Source: M0108 sp937862735 (GTDB taxonomy: Bacteria; Pseudomonadota; Gammaproteobacteria; Chromatiales; Chromatiaceae). Taken from it: DNA of 64,000 nt. Numbering within the stretch: the first letter of the stretch is position 1; every line of letters starts with the position of its first letter. The notes beneath the pieces are model-generated. The model saw only the letters and a list, made by a program, of their open reading frames with translations. It made no database searches and was not told the DNA's origin. Shown piece after piece: positions 1-8,868 of this stretch. The DNA lies in assembly GCA_937862735.1 (NCBI GenBank), contig CALMDH010000329.1, positions 79,947 to 143,946 of the forward strand, in the 5' to 3' direction. The translations under genes were made by a program, and so were the position numbers.

Positions 1-2
1 CT

Positions 3-1571
3 TGGGAAAGGGCCCCCGACCCGGACGGGGCCTACCAGGTGATCGCGACGACGACCGCGCCCGAGTTGCGGTTGACCCTGCCGCTCCTGGTGCGGGAACC
101 GGGCGTCTATCATTACCGGCTGCGCGTCACGCCGCGGGGCGGCGGGCCGCCCACCTATTCTCCGCCCCTCACGGTGCAGGCCTATCAGCTGCCCCCGTTG
201 CGCATCCACGGCTATCCCGAAACCGTGCTCGGCCGGCCGGTACAGTGGGCCGTGCTGGAGAGCGGGGCGGACGCCATCGAGTATCAGTGGACCTCACCCG
301 CGCTGGTCGGCAGCGCGCAGGGCGCCAGCGTCCAGCTGGCCGCGGATCAGCCCGGCCGCCTGCCGGTCACCGTGCGGGCCAAGTACGTCACCGCGCCCGA
401 CCTGCCGGCGGCCTGGGCGACCTGGACCGGCCAGTTGCTGGTCGCGCCGCCGTTCCTGCGGGCGCCGACCCTGAGCGGGCCCTACACCGTGTACGAAGGT
501 CAGGTTGCCCGTTTCCACAGTCCCCAGGAGCCGGTGGTGGATCCGGCCGCGCCGCTGGCGCCGGCGGTGCGCCGGCTGTGGCGCCTGCCCAACGGCCGGG
601 TGGCGACCGGCGACAGCGTGGTCTACACCGTGGGCGCGGACGACGCCCATATCGATTACAGCGCCTGGCTCGATGGCCATGAGGCGACGACCCGCGTCAC
701 CAGCCGGCTGCCCCTCCACACCCATGCCCGCCCCTGGCCGCGCTGGCAGTTGCAACGGCGCCCCCTGCGCGCCCAGACCCCGGCCCGCGTGTATTACGCC
801 CTGGTCCCCGAAACGCCCGCCGGGCAGCGCGATCTGCGCCTGGGCCAGGACCTGCGCTATGACCTCGACCTGCCCGCGGGGGTGACCGTGCTCGCGCATG
901 ACCGGCATACCGCCCTGCTCCAGTTCGACGCCCCGGGGCCCTATGCGGTGCGCTTTACCGTCACCGACGCCCAGGGCCGCCAGCAGACGGTGGAGGACCG
1001 GCTGACGATTGCCGATCCCCCCCCGCTGCTGGCCTCCGTGCGCACCTTTTTCGCCGATCGCTGGCAACGGGCGCCGCTGGACACGACCCTGCGCTGGTCG
1101 GTCGAGGGCCTGGCCGCCGGGGAAACGGTCACCGCCGTCCAGCTCCTGCTCGACGGCGAGCTGGCGCAGACGGACCCCCCCGCGACCGCTGCCCTGCGCC
1201 TGATGACGCCGGGCCAGCATGAGGTCGTGCTGCGGGTACGCACCTCCCAGGGACGCAGCGTCGCGGAGCGGACCCGGATCCAGGTCCAGCGCCCCGCGCC
1301 GCCGCGCTGCCAGATTGAGGTCAGCGGGCCCCTGCCGGGCAACGCCGGGATCAGCGCCGTCTGCACCACGCCCCTGGGCCGCGTCGGCAGCTATCACTGG
1401 CGCGTGCTGTTCGTCGATGGCGGGCGCGTGGAGCTGAAAAACGGCGGCCAGCGCTTTCAGCTGGCCAAGGCCGACCAGGCGCGGGCGGTCGCGCGGATCG
1501 AGCTCGTCGCGCGGGACGATCAGGGCCACGCCGCGCCGGTGGTCACCTGGGCGCCGGAGGCGCGGCCGTGA
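3..1571 (+). CDS. C-terminal part of a giant secreted Ig/PKD-like protein (5' end outside window)
   Basis: The reading frame is open from base 3 with no start codon needed, so the gene begins upstream of the window. About 522 residues are visible. The first residues (WERAPDPDGAYQ) align with the WERS-DG segment found about 500 residues from the C-terminus of the three later giant proteins. After it come the same blocks in the same order: a short Ig-like strand domain, a segment with LRIHGYPETVLGRPVQW, a WRLPNGRVATGDSVVYT block and a final domain ending in LVARDDQGHAAPVVTW. No membrane anchor or sorting signal is visible at the C-terminus. The stop overlaps the GTG start of the next gene, so the two are probably co-translated. 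The molecular function is unknown; extracellular or periplasmic location is inferred from its relatives. Confidence 0.85.
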   Translation, partial: WERAPDPDGAYQVIATTTAPELRLTLPLLVREPGVYHYRLRVTPRGGGPPTYSPPLTVQAYQLPPLRIHGYPETVLGRPVQWAVLESGADAIEYQWTSPALVGSAQGASVQLAADQPGRLPVTVRAKYVTAPDLPAAWATWTGQLLVAPPFLRAPTLSGPYTVYEGQVARFHSPQEPVVDPAAPLAPAVRRLWRLPNGRVATGDSVVYTVGADDAHIDYSAWLDGHEATTRVTSRLPLHTHARPWPRWQLQRRPLRAQTPARVYYALVPETPAGQRDLRLGQDLRYDLDLPAGVTVLAHDRHTALLQFDAPGPYAVRFTVTDAQGRQQTVEDRLTIADPPPLLASVRTFFADRWQRAPLDTTLRWSVEGLAAGETVTAVQLLLDGELAQTDPPATAALRLMTPGQHEVVLRVRTSQGRSVAERTRIQVQRPAPPRCQIEVSGPLPGNAGISAVCTTPLGRVGSYHWRVLFVDGGRVELKNGGQRFQLAKADQARAVARIELVARDDQGHAAPVVTWAPEARP

Positions 1572-4500
1572 GGCGCGGGCGGGTGGCGGTCCTGCTGGCG
1601 TGCGCCGCCCTGATCAGCGCCGTCGCCCGCGCGCAGGCGCCCGACACGGACCAGGTGACGCTGACCCTGCGCGAGGATGAGCCCAGCGCCTGGCAACCGC
1701 GCGTCCCGGGCGCCCTGGCGGGCGCCGACGCGCCGACCCTCGAGGTGACCGCGCCGCCGCGGCACGGGGTGATCGAGCGCGCGGACCAGGGCTGGCGCTA
1801 TCGCCCGGCGCAAGACTGGTACGGGGAAGATGCGGCGACCCTGGCGTGGTGCGTGGCGCCGGCACGCTGTCACACGACGACGGTGAAGCTCCGGGTCACG
1901 CCGGTCAATGATCCCCCGGCCCTGGCGCCGCTGACGCTCACCACCCACCAGGACCTGCCGTCCGCCCCCATGCCGCTGGTCGTCAGCGATCCGGATGCCC
2001 GCCGCCCGCCCACCCTGGCGATCATCGGCAGTGAGCGCGGCAGCGCGACCCTGGAACAGGACCGGCTGCGCTTCACCCCGGACTACGGGGTCACCGGCAC
2101 GGCGCGCGTCGACCTGATGCTGTGCGATGAGGCCGGCGCCTGCGTGGAGGCGGCGGTGCCGGTGCGCATCCGCAATGTCAACGATCCGCCGCGCTTGACG
2201 GTGACCCCGCTGGCGCTCGACGAGGACGCCGGCCCCACGCCGTTGGCCGTCACGGTGCGCGATCCCGATCCGGCGGACCGCTACGACCTGGCCGTCACCC
2301 TCGCTCCGGCGCACGGGGAGGCCGCCGCCACGCCGGACCGGCAGCAGATCACCTATACCCCGGCCGCGGACTTTCACGGCGAGGATCATTTTTTCATCGC
2401 CGCCTGTGATGCCGCGCAGGCCTGCGCCGATGCCCGGGTCAGCGTCACCGTGCGTCCGGTCAATGATCCGCCCGCGCGCGTGCTCCTCACCCTGGTGACC
2501 AAACAGGGCCAGGGTACGGACTATGTGACGCCGCTGGTGCTGGACGCCGACGCGGACGATCAGCATCAGCTCTCCCTGCTGTCGCCGCCCGAGGGGGTGT
2601 ATCTGGAACTGGACGCGGCGCGCGCGGCCCTGCGGGCCCTGCCACAGCCGGGCTTCAGCGGCGCGGCCACCTTCCTGCTGCAAGCCTGCGATGCCGCCGG
2701 GGCGTGTGTCGTCAATGACGCTTTTCTCGACGTCATCCCCACCGTGACCGTGGCGCCGGAGGCCGGGACGCTGCCCGTGGCCCTGCTCGCGCCGGAGGCC
2801 CTGGCGGAGCAGGCGGTCGACATCCTGCGCACCGAGCCGTTGGCCCTGTATGGGACGCCGGCGGCCGCGCCCCTCACCGGCGTGGTGCGGGTCGACGCCC
2901 AACTGGACGCCTCGGCGCCGCTGGCCTATCGCCTCGGGGAGGTCACCCTCCACCCGGGGGAGGAACGGTTTATCGCCTATGTCGACGTCGACGCCCACGC
3001 CGGCCGGCTGGAACTGCCGATCGCCCCTCTGCCCACCGGCCCCGTGCCCGCGGGGGCGGGGGGGCTGTTGCACCTGCGGGTCTCGGAACCGCACGCCCCC
3101 GACGTGCGCGTGCCCCTGGCACTGTGGGATCCCGGCGCGGCCATCGACCTGCGCGCGAGCCAGGCCCAGTTCGCCGCCAACGTCGAGCCGGTCCGTGTGC
3201 ATGCCAGCAGTGGCGACCCCCGCTGCGCGGACGGCGTCCGCGTCGTGCGCGAGCCGCTGCCGCGCGCCGCCCCGGGGCGGGCCACTCGCTATTGCGCGTT
3301 GCGCTGGCTGGAGCTCCCGGACGGCCTGACGCAGGTCGCGGACAGCGAGGTGGCCCAACTCAGCGGCGTGGTGACGGGGGAGGGGAGCACGGCGCGCATC
3401 CGCTACCAGCCGGGACTGCTCGTGTTCGCTGACCCGCAGGGCCCGGGGCGCTTTCTCCCCGGCCGCGAGGCCCGGGAATTTACCCTGGCCCTGGCCCGCC
3501 CGCGGCCCCCGGCCCTGTTCGTCATCCCGGTCAGCGACAACCCAACCGGGCAGGCCTATACCGCCGACGGCCCGTGGCCGGCCGCGGAGCGCGCCGCCCA
3601 CGTCGTCGCCCGCGGGGACTACCCCGGCCTGACGCTCACCCTCGACGAGCAGACCCACGCCACGCCGCATCACCAGGTGCAGGCACGTCTGCCGGACGCG
3701 CCCGCGCGGATTACGGCGACCGCCCACTATCCGGCGGCCCCGCACCTCACCGCCCAGGCCCGGCTGGATCGGCGCCCCGGGGCGGCGACGCCCACCCCCC
3801 GGCTGGCGGCCCTCGACCAGCCGCCGCTGGCGGGCGCGCCCGTCACCGTCCACGGGCGCCTGTTCGGCCTGTCCGCCCCGCTGCCGCCCGAGGGCGGCGG
3901 CTGGCAGGTGCAGTTGTGCCAGCTCACCGCCGGTCAGCCGCCCACGGCCCTGACCGCGGCCCAGGCGCTGACCGCCGCCACGGGCGCCTTCGTCTTTGCC
4001 GACGTCTCCTTGCCCGCGGGCGACCTGGCGCTGGCGGTGCGGGCCGAGCGGCGCACGGCGGACGGCGACGGGCTGGAGAGCCTGCTCTCCGCCCCCCTGG
4101 CGGTGACGGTGGCGGACCCGGCCCCGGTGGCCGTGACCCTGCGCGCCCCCCGCCCCCAGGGGGCCGTGCCCTTCGTGGCCGACCTGCGGGTGGAGCTGGC
4201 CCGGCCGGAGCAGGCCGCGGCCCTGGGTGAGGTGCGCTGGGAGAGCTCCGCGGATGACGGCGCTACCTGGACCCCCGTGCCGCCCGCGGCGCTCACCCCG
4301 CCGGGGTTGGCCTATGCCCCCACCCTGACCGCCGCGGGTGCCCGCCAGTATCGCGTCACCAGCGTCAATCGCTTCAGCGGCGCGACCCAGGTGGCGCCGG
4401 TGGTCACGCTGCGCGCCTTCGACGTGCCGGACATCGCGCTGGTGGGCTTTGCCGACACCTACCTCGGGCGCGCCACCCCCTGGCGGGTGGTCTCCAGCGA

Positions 4501-5803
4501 CCCCGCGCCGCTGCGCTATCGCTGGCGCCTGGAGCGCGCGGATGGCGCGGCGCCCCCGGTCGAACTGGAGGGCGCGACCCACGCGTTGGGGGCGGACCTG
4601 CCGGGGGCGCTGACGGTGACGGTCGCCGCGCGCCGGGCGGACGCGCCGGAGGTGCCCGAGGCCTGGCGCACCGTGCGCCGCCCGCTGCACGTGGGACTCC
4701 CGCCCCTGCGCCCACCCCGCCTGAGCGGCCCGGCCCGGGTGCGCGCCGGGGAGCCCGCCACCTATCACGCGCACACCGCGGCGACCCTCGACGCCACCGG
4801 GGACAGCGGCTGGCGCCTGGGCGGCCAGTGGCACTTGCCCGATGGCACGCGCGTGGCGGGCCCCCAGGTCCACTACACCCCCGCGGCCGGCGATCGCCCC
4901 CTGCGCTATGAATACTGGCTGGAAGGCCACGCCGACGCCACCCGCGCCAGCGTGACCCTCGCTCCGGAGATCTGGTCCTACCGCTGGCCGGACTGGCGCC
5001 TGTTCACCCAGACGCTCCGTCCCTATGCCCCGGCGCGGGTCTACTATGAACTCAAACCCGATCCGCCCGACGCCCTCGGCGCGGAACCCGTGACGACGAC
5101 CTGGGACGTGCCGCCCGGGGGGGTGATCGAAGACCGCCAGGACGCCGGCATCGTGGTGCGCTATGACCGGCCCGGCAGCCATGCCGTCAGCGCGCGGGTG
5201 CGCGACACCCACGGGCACGCGGCCGAGCTCAGCCACGTCTTTGACGCCCTGGAGCCGCCGCCCCTGGGGGTCACCCTGACCCTGACCGCCGCCGATCCCT
5301 GGCGCCGCGCGCCGGAGACCGTCACCGCCACCTGGGAGGTCGCTGGCTTGACGGAGACCGAGGTGATCGAAACGGTGACCCTCACGGTGGACGACCGGGA
5401 ACATGCCCTGACCTCGCGCGAGGGCGCGCGCTTTCCGCTCGACACCCCCGGGGAGCATCGGGTGCGGGTGGCGATCCGCACCAATTACGGGCGCACGGCG
5501 GACGATCTGCGCGGGCTGGTCCTGACCACGGGCGTCCCGCCGCACTGCACGATCGACAGCGTCATGCCCGCCGGCCAGCCCCGCACCCTGCACGCGCGCT
5601 GCACGGCGGCACAGGGTGAGATCCGCCGCTACCACTGGGTGATCCGCTACGCCGACAACGGCGCGGAGCAGGCGGTGACCACCCGGGGCGGCGCCATCCG
5701 CCTCAGCCGGCAGGCGATGCAGCGGGGGGTGGCGGCGGTGACGCTGGTGGCCCGCGATGACAAGGACCAGGCCAGCGCCGCGGTCCAGTGGCCGCCGCCG
5801 TGA
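1568..5803 (+). CDS. Large secreted protein with cadherin-like tandem repeats and the shared Ig-like C-terminal region
   Basis: 1411 residues. The GTG start overlaps the previous stop (GTGA) and has a GGAGG site seven bases upstream. The N-terminus is a typical Sec signal peptide (RRGRVAVLLACAALISAVARA, cleavage after ARA). Residues about 25-390 hold four cadherin-like repeats of roughly 95 residues, each joined by VNDPP, as in VCBS or tandem-95 type adhesins. From about residue 420 the protein switches to the C-terminal architecture shared with the other giants, including a YQPGLLVF block, an AARRADAPEVPEAWRTVRR block, a HLPDGTRVAGPQVHYTP block and the terminal VTLVARDDKDQAS block. It differs from its relatives in replacing their N-terminal domain with cadherin-like repeats. 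An adhesive or surface role is inferred. It converges on recD2, with only nine bases between the stops. Confidence 0.85.
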   Translation: MRRGRVAVLLACAALISAVARAQAPDTDQVTLTLREDEPSAWQPRVPGALAGADAPTLEVTAPPRHGVIERADQGWRYRPAQDWYGEDAATLAWCVAPARCHTTTVKLRVTPVNDPPALAPLTLTTHQDLPSAPMPLVVSDPDARRPPTLAIIGSERGSATLEQDRLRFTPDYGVTGTARVDLMLCDEAGACVEAAVPVRIRNVNDPPRLTVTPLALDEDAGPTPLAVTVRDPDPADRYDLAVTLAPAHGEAAATPDRQQITYTPAADFHGEDHFFIAACDAAQACADARVSVTVRPVNDPPARVLLTLVTKQGQGTDYVTPLVLDADADDQHQLSLLSPPEGVYLELDAARAALRALPQPGFSGAATFLLQACDAAGACVVNDAFLDVIPTVTVAPEAGTLPVALLAPEALAEQAVDILRTEPLALYGTPAAAPLTGVVRVDAQLDASAPLAYRLGEVTLHPGEERFIAYVDVDAHAGRLELPIAPLPTGPVPAGAGGLLHLRVSEPHAPDVRVPLALWDPGAAIDLRASQAQFAANVEPVRVHASSGDPRCADGVRVVREPLPRAAPGRATRYCALRWLELPDGLTQVADSEVAQLSGVVTGEGSTARIRYQPGLLVFADPQGPGRFLPGREAREFTLALARPRPPALFVIPVSDNPTGQAYTADGPWPAAERAAHVVARGDYPGLTLTLDEQTHATPHHQVQARLPDAPARITATAHYPAAPHLTAQARLDRRPGAATPTPRLAALDQPPLAGAPVTVHGRLFGLSAPLPPEGGGWQVQLCQLTAGQPPTALTAAQALTAATGAFVFADVSLPAGDLALAVRAERRTADGDGLESLLSAPLAVTVADPAPVAVTLRAPRPQGAVPFVADLRVELARPEQAAALGEVRWESSADDGATWTPVPPAALTPPGLAYAPTLTAAGARQYRVTSVNRFSGATQVAPVVTLRAFDVPDIALVGFADTYLGRATPWRVVSSDPAPLRYRWRLERADGAAPPVELEGATHALGADLPGALTVTVAARRADAPEVPEAWRTVRRPLHVGLPPLRPPRLSGPARVRAGEPATYHAHTAATLDATGDSGWRLGGQWHLPDGTRVAGPQVHYTPAAGDRPLRYEYWLEGHADATRASVTLAPEIWSYRWPDWRLFTQTLRPYAPARVYYELKPDPPDALGAEPVTTTWDVPPGGVIEDRQDAGIVVRYDRPGSHAVSARVRDTHGHAAELSHVFDALEPPPLGVTLTLTAADPWRRAPETVTATWEVAGLTETEVIETVTLTVDDREHALTSREGARFPLDTPGEHRVRVAIRTNYGRTADDLRGLVLTTGVPPHCTIDSVMPAGQPRTLHARCTAAQGEIRRYHWVIRYADNGAEQAVTTRGGAIRLSRQAMQRGVAAVTLVARDDKDQASAAVQWPPP

Positions 5804-5812
5804 GCGGGACGC

Positions 5813-7948
5813 TCAACAGCGATGGCGCAGCCCGGTGATGCGCGGATCCTTGTGACTCTGCAGGCCCAGCTCCAACGCCCCCTCCTCGTAGAGGATGGCG
5901 CCAAAGCGCTTGCCGCGGGTGATGGCGGTATACAGCAGGGAGCGGGACAGCACCGGGTAATGCTCCCGGGCCAGGGCGATAATGACCGCGTCATATTCCG
6001 AGCCCTGGCTTTTGTGGACGGTCAAGGCATAGGCCAGCAGCAGGCCCTCGCTTTCGCGGCGGGTGTAGGTGACCGCGCGGCCATCGAATTCGACGGTCAG
6101 GGTGTCGTCCGCCGGGTTGATATCCCGGACAAACCCGGCGTCGCCGTTGAACACCTCCTTGGTGTAATCGTTCGCCGTCGCGATCACCTTGTCCCCGTGC
6201 GCGAACGGCAGGGCGGACCCGACGCGCTCCGGCGGCAGATTGGGGTTCAGCCGCCGTTGCAGGCGCACATTCAACGCCACGGTGCCGGCCGCGCCGCGCT
6301 TCATCGGGCTGAGCACCTGGATCTGCCGCAGGGGATGAAAGCCGTAGGTCTGCGGCAGGCGGTCACACACCCACTCCTCGACGCAGGCGGCGATGTCCGC
6401 GGCGCTCGCCACCGCCAGGGCCACGTATTCGCGGCTATCGCCGCGGGGGGGCACCCGCCCGGCGCGAATGGCGTGCGCCGCCTGGATGATGTGACTGTCG
6501 GCGGCCTGCCGGTGCACCTCGCGTAAGGTCGCCACCGGGATGGCGCCACTGGCGATGAGGTCGTCGAACACGCGCCCCGGACCGACCGAGGGCAGCTGAT
6601 CGGCATCCCCCACCAGCAGCAGGGTGGTGGTCGGCGCCAGGGTTTCGAGCAGCCAGGCCATCACCTCAACGTCGACCATCGACGCCTCATCAATCAGCAC
6701 CACGTCGGCCAACAGGCCGCCGCTGTTCTGGCTGTGGGTCCACAGCAGGCGGTGGATGGTGCTGGCGTCATGACCCGTGGCGGTGGCCAGGCGCTTGGCC
6801 GCGCGGCCGGTGGGCGCGGCGAGCAGGATCTTGGCCCCATACTGCTGGAGCACCTCGATGATCACCTGGGTCGTGGTGGTTTTGCCGCAACCCGGACCGC
6901 CGGTAATGATCGCGATCCCGTGCTGCAGCGCCAGTTCCACCGCCTCGCGCTGGGAGGCGGACAGCGTCAGCCCGCAGCGCCGTTCCGCCGCCGCGATCGT
7001 GCCAGCCTCATCCGCCAGGCCATCCCGATACCAGGCCGGCGCCGCCGCGAGCCGTGCGCGCACCCAGTCAGCGACGCGCGCCTCGGCCTGGTCGAGCCGG
7101 GGCAGATAGAGGAGATCCTCCCCGCCGAAGGAGCGGCGCGCCAGCCGGCCATCGTCCTCCAGCGCGGTCCCGACCGGCGCCAACGCCGCGGCGGCGCATT
7201 GCAGCCATTGCGCTCCCTGCTCATACACCCGCGGCGGCGGCAGGGCGCAATGCCCATACTGCGCGGCCGTTTCCAGGGTATGCACCAGCCCGGCGCGCAG
7301 ACGCTGCGGGTCGGTGGCGGCGACGCCCAGGCGCCGGGCGATGCCATCAACGGTAAGGAAACCGAAGCCCCGGACTTCGATCAGCCGGTAGGGCGTGCTG
7401 CGCACAATGCCCAGCGTCTGGTCGCCGAAATGGGCCATGATCTGCTGCGCCTTGGCGGCGCTCACGCCCTGGCCTTCCAGAAACATCAGCAGATCCCGGT
7501 CCTGGTGATGCTTGGCCCAGGCGGCGGTGATCTGGGCCAGGCGCGCGGGGCCAATCCCCGGCACCTCCCGAATGCGCTCGGGCGTATGGTCGAGGACGTG
7601 AATCAATTCATCACCGAATTGCTCGACCAACCGCTCCGCATAAGCGGCGCCAATGCCGGTGATCACGCCGGAAGCGAGAAAGGCGCGCAACCCCTGCGGA
7701 CTGGCGGGCGGGGCAATTTTAATCGTCGAGGAGCGGAACTGGCGCCCATAGCGGCTATCCTCCACCCAATCCCCATAGGCGCAAATTTGTTCCCCGGCGG
7801 AAATCCCGGGCGCGACGCCCGTGACCCGGGCCTGGCGCCCGGAAGACCGCTCTTTCAGCAACAGGACCGCCCAGCCATTCTCCTTGGCGAATATCACCTG
7901 AATGACGTCGCCTTCCAATTGCTGCGTAGGGGCACGGGTAACCATCAT
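5813..7948 (-). CDS. recD2: RecD2-type SF1B DNA helicase (RecD-like, no RecBC partner seen)
   Basis: 711 residues. An N-terminal OB-like segment (GWAVLLLKE...GRQFRSSTIKI) is followed by helix-hairpin-helix repeats around residues 95-205 (EVPGIGPARLAQI, EVRGFGFLTVDGIA), typical of the RecD2 class and absent from RecBCD RecD. The helicase core has Walker A GGPGCGKTTTT near residues 350-360, Walker B VVLIDEASMVD near 416-426, and the C-terminal motif VHKSQGSEYDAV. RecD2 enzymes are 5'-3' single-strand DNA translocases in repair and fork processing. Two in-frame ATGs occur at 7948 and 7945, with no strong ribosome-binding site before either. It is the last gene of the priA-SLOG-recD2 run, 95 bases after the SLOG gene. 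No recB or recC is present here. Confidence 0.92.
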   Translation of the reverse strand: MMVTRAPTQQLEGDVIQVIFAKENGWAVLLLKERSSGRQARVTGVAPGISAGEQICAYGDWVEDSRYGRQFRSSTIKIAPPASPQGLRAFLASGVITGIGAAYAERLVEQFGDELIHVLDHTPERIREVPGIGPARLAQITAAWAKHHQDRDLLMFLEGQGVSAAKAQQIMAHFGDQTLGIVRSTPYRLIEVRGFGFLTVDGIARRLGVAATDPQRLRAGLVHTLETAAQYGHCALPPPRVYEQGAQWLQCAAAALAPVGTALEDDGRLARRSFGGEDLLYLPRLDQAEARVADWVRARLAAAPAWYRDGLADEAGTIAAAERRCGLTLSASQREAVELALQHGIAIITGGPGCGKTTTTQVIIEVLQQYGAKILLAAPTGRAAKRLATATGHDASTIHRLLWTHSQNSGGLLADVVLIDEASMVDVEVMAWLLETLAPTTTLLLVGDADQLPSVGPGRVFDDLIASGAIPVATLREVHRQAADSHIIQAAHAIRAGRVPPRGDSREYVALAVASAADIAACVEEWVCDRLPQTYGFHPLRQIQVLSPMKRGAAGTVALNVRLQRRLNPNLPPERVGSALPFAHGDKVIATANDYTKEVFNGDAGFVRDINPADDTLTVEFDGRAVTYTRRESEGLLLAYALTVHKSQGSEYDAVIIALAREHYPVLSRSLLYTAITRGKRFGAILYEEGALELGLQSHKDPRITGLRHRC

Positions 7949-8043
7949 GCGCGGATCGATCTATTCATCACCAGCCAGGAAATCACCATAACACACAATT
8001 CCTCCTCTTTAATAGGTTTATCATGCCCAAGCGGCGGTTTTCC

Positions 8044-8868
8044 TTACCTTTCGGTGATTCCGGGCGCGGCCGTCATCGGGTCGGTCTCTCCCTTGCGCGG
8101 CGCCGTGCTCCACAATACCCGCAGGGCGCGCCCCAGCCCCTTCGCTTGCGCGATGACATGCCGGCATGGCGAAGCATCTCCCGCCGCCAACGGCTCAAAT
8201 ACCACCACATGGGTCGCGGCCATCACCAGGCGCGTTTCACAATCGAGCCGGGCGCGCGCGTTGTAATGGCGACCATGCCGATTCCGGACAATCGCGCGCG
8301 GCGCCGCCAGCTGCTCCCAATGGCATTGATAGCGGGCAAAGGGGATCTGGCGCTCACTGAACCAGCGCGCGGCCAATTCATCGAGTCCCCGATTATCCCC
8401 GCACAAACCAAACAGCTCGGCGGGATTGAGCCGCGCGCACAGATGATCCAGTTGCGCGGCGAACGGGGCATACGCGGGGGGCAGTCGCCCGCCGGTCACC
8501 AATAGCCGCAGCGGTTTCGCTGGCAGGGGCGGGGCAAACGCATCCCAGCTCGCCGGTACCTGGATATTGCCGGGGCGGACGCGAAAGAGCTCCACATAGG
8601 GGCGGGGGTCGGGCTTGCCCCCCGGAGCGCCGGGGCACAACTGGCGGCCCGTAACGGTGAAGCGCAGCTGCGGGCAGCCGGCCGCCACCCGGCGCAAACG
8701 CTCGACGCCGACCGCCACGCTGGCCAGGCCCACCGGCTGCTGATCGGCGACGCTGGTGACGCCCAGGTGATAGTGATCCCCGTAGAGGCCGTCGGCGCGG
8801 CCAGTGTCGCCGCCAACCACGGCGACGGTGCGGGGGGGCGGATCAGTTAAGGGTGAGTGGATCGACAT
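8044..8868 (-). CDS. SLOG-superfamily (DUF2493/YAcAr-like) nucleotide-binding protein
   Basis: 274 residues from the ATG at 8868, which lies inside the 3' end of priA (26-base overlap, likely translational coupling). The N-terminal 115 residues (VAVVGGDTGRADGLYGDHYHLGVTS...) are unfamiliar. Residues about 118-255 match the DUF2493/SLOG layout: a beta strand ending in a glycine turn (LRLLVTGGR), a G-N-R-G-LDELAARWF helix, a HWEQLAAPRAIVRNRHG segment and a final ATHVVVFEP strand with a glycine-rich turn before the last helix. SLOG proteins bind nucleotides or nucleotide-derived ligands and are often carried by phages, plasmids and conflict systems. The ligand here is unknown. A longer in-frame start at 8931 would lie deep inside priA and has no visible ribosome-binding site. 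The family call comes from pattern reading only. Confidence 0.65.
   Translation of the reverse strand: MSIHSPLTDPPPRTVAVVGGDTGRADGLYGDHYHLGVTSVADQQPVGLASVAVGVERLRRVAAGCPQLRFTVTGRQLCPGAPGGKPDPRPYVELFRVRPGNIQVPASWDAFAPPLPAKPLRLLVTGGRLPPAYAPFAAQLDHLCARLNPAELFGLCGDNRGLDELAARWFSERQIPFARYQCHWEQLAAPRAIVRNRHGRHYNARARLDCETRLVMAATHVVVFEPLAAGDASPCRHVIAQAKGLGRALRVLWSTAPRKGETDPMTAAPGITER

Noticed and set aside
1520..5635. Minus-strand open frame of 1371 codons opposite the 1411-residue gene
   Set aside because: Arg/Gly/Pro/His-rich translation with no domain; it mirrors the high-GC codon pattern of the plus-strand gene, which has a signal peptide and recognisable repeats.
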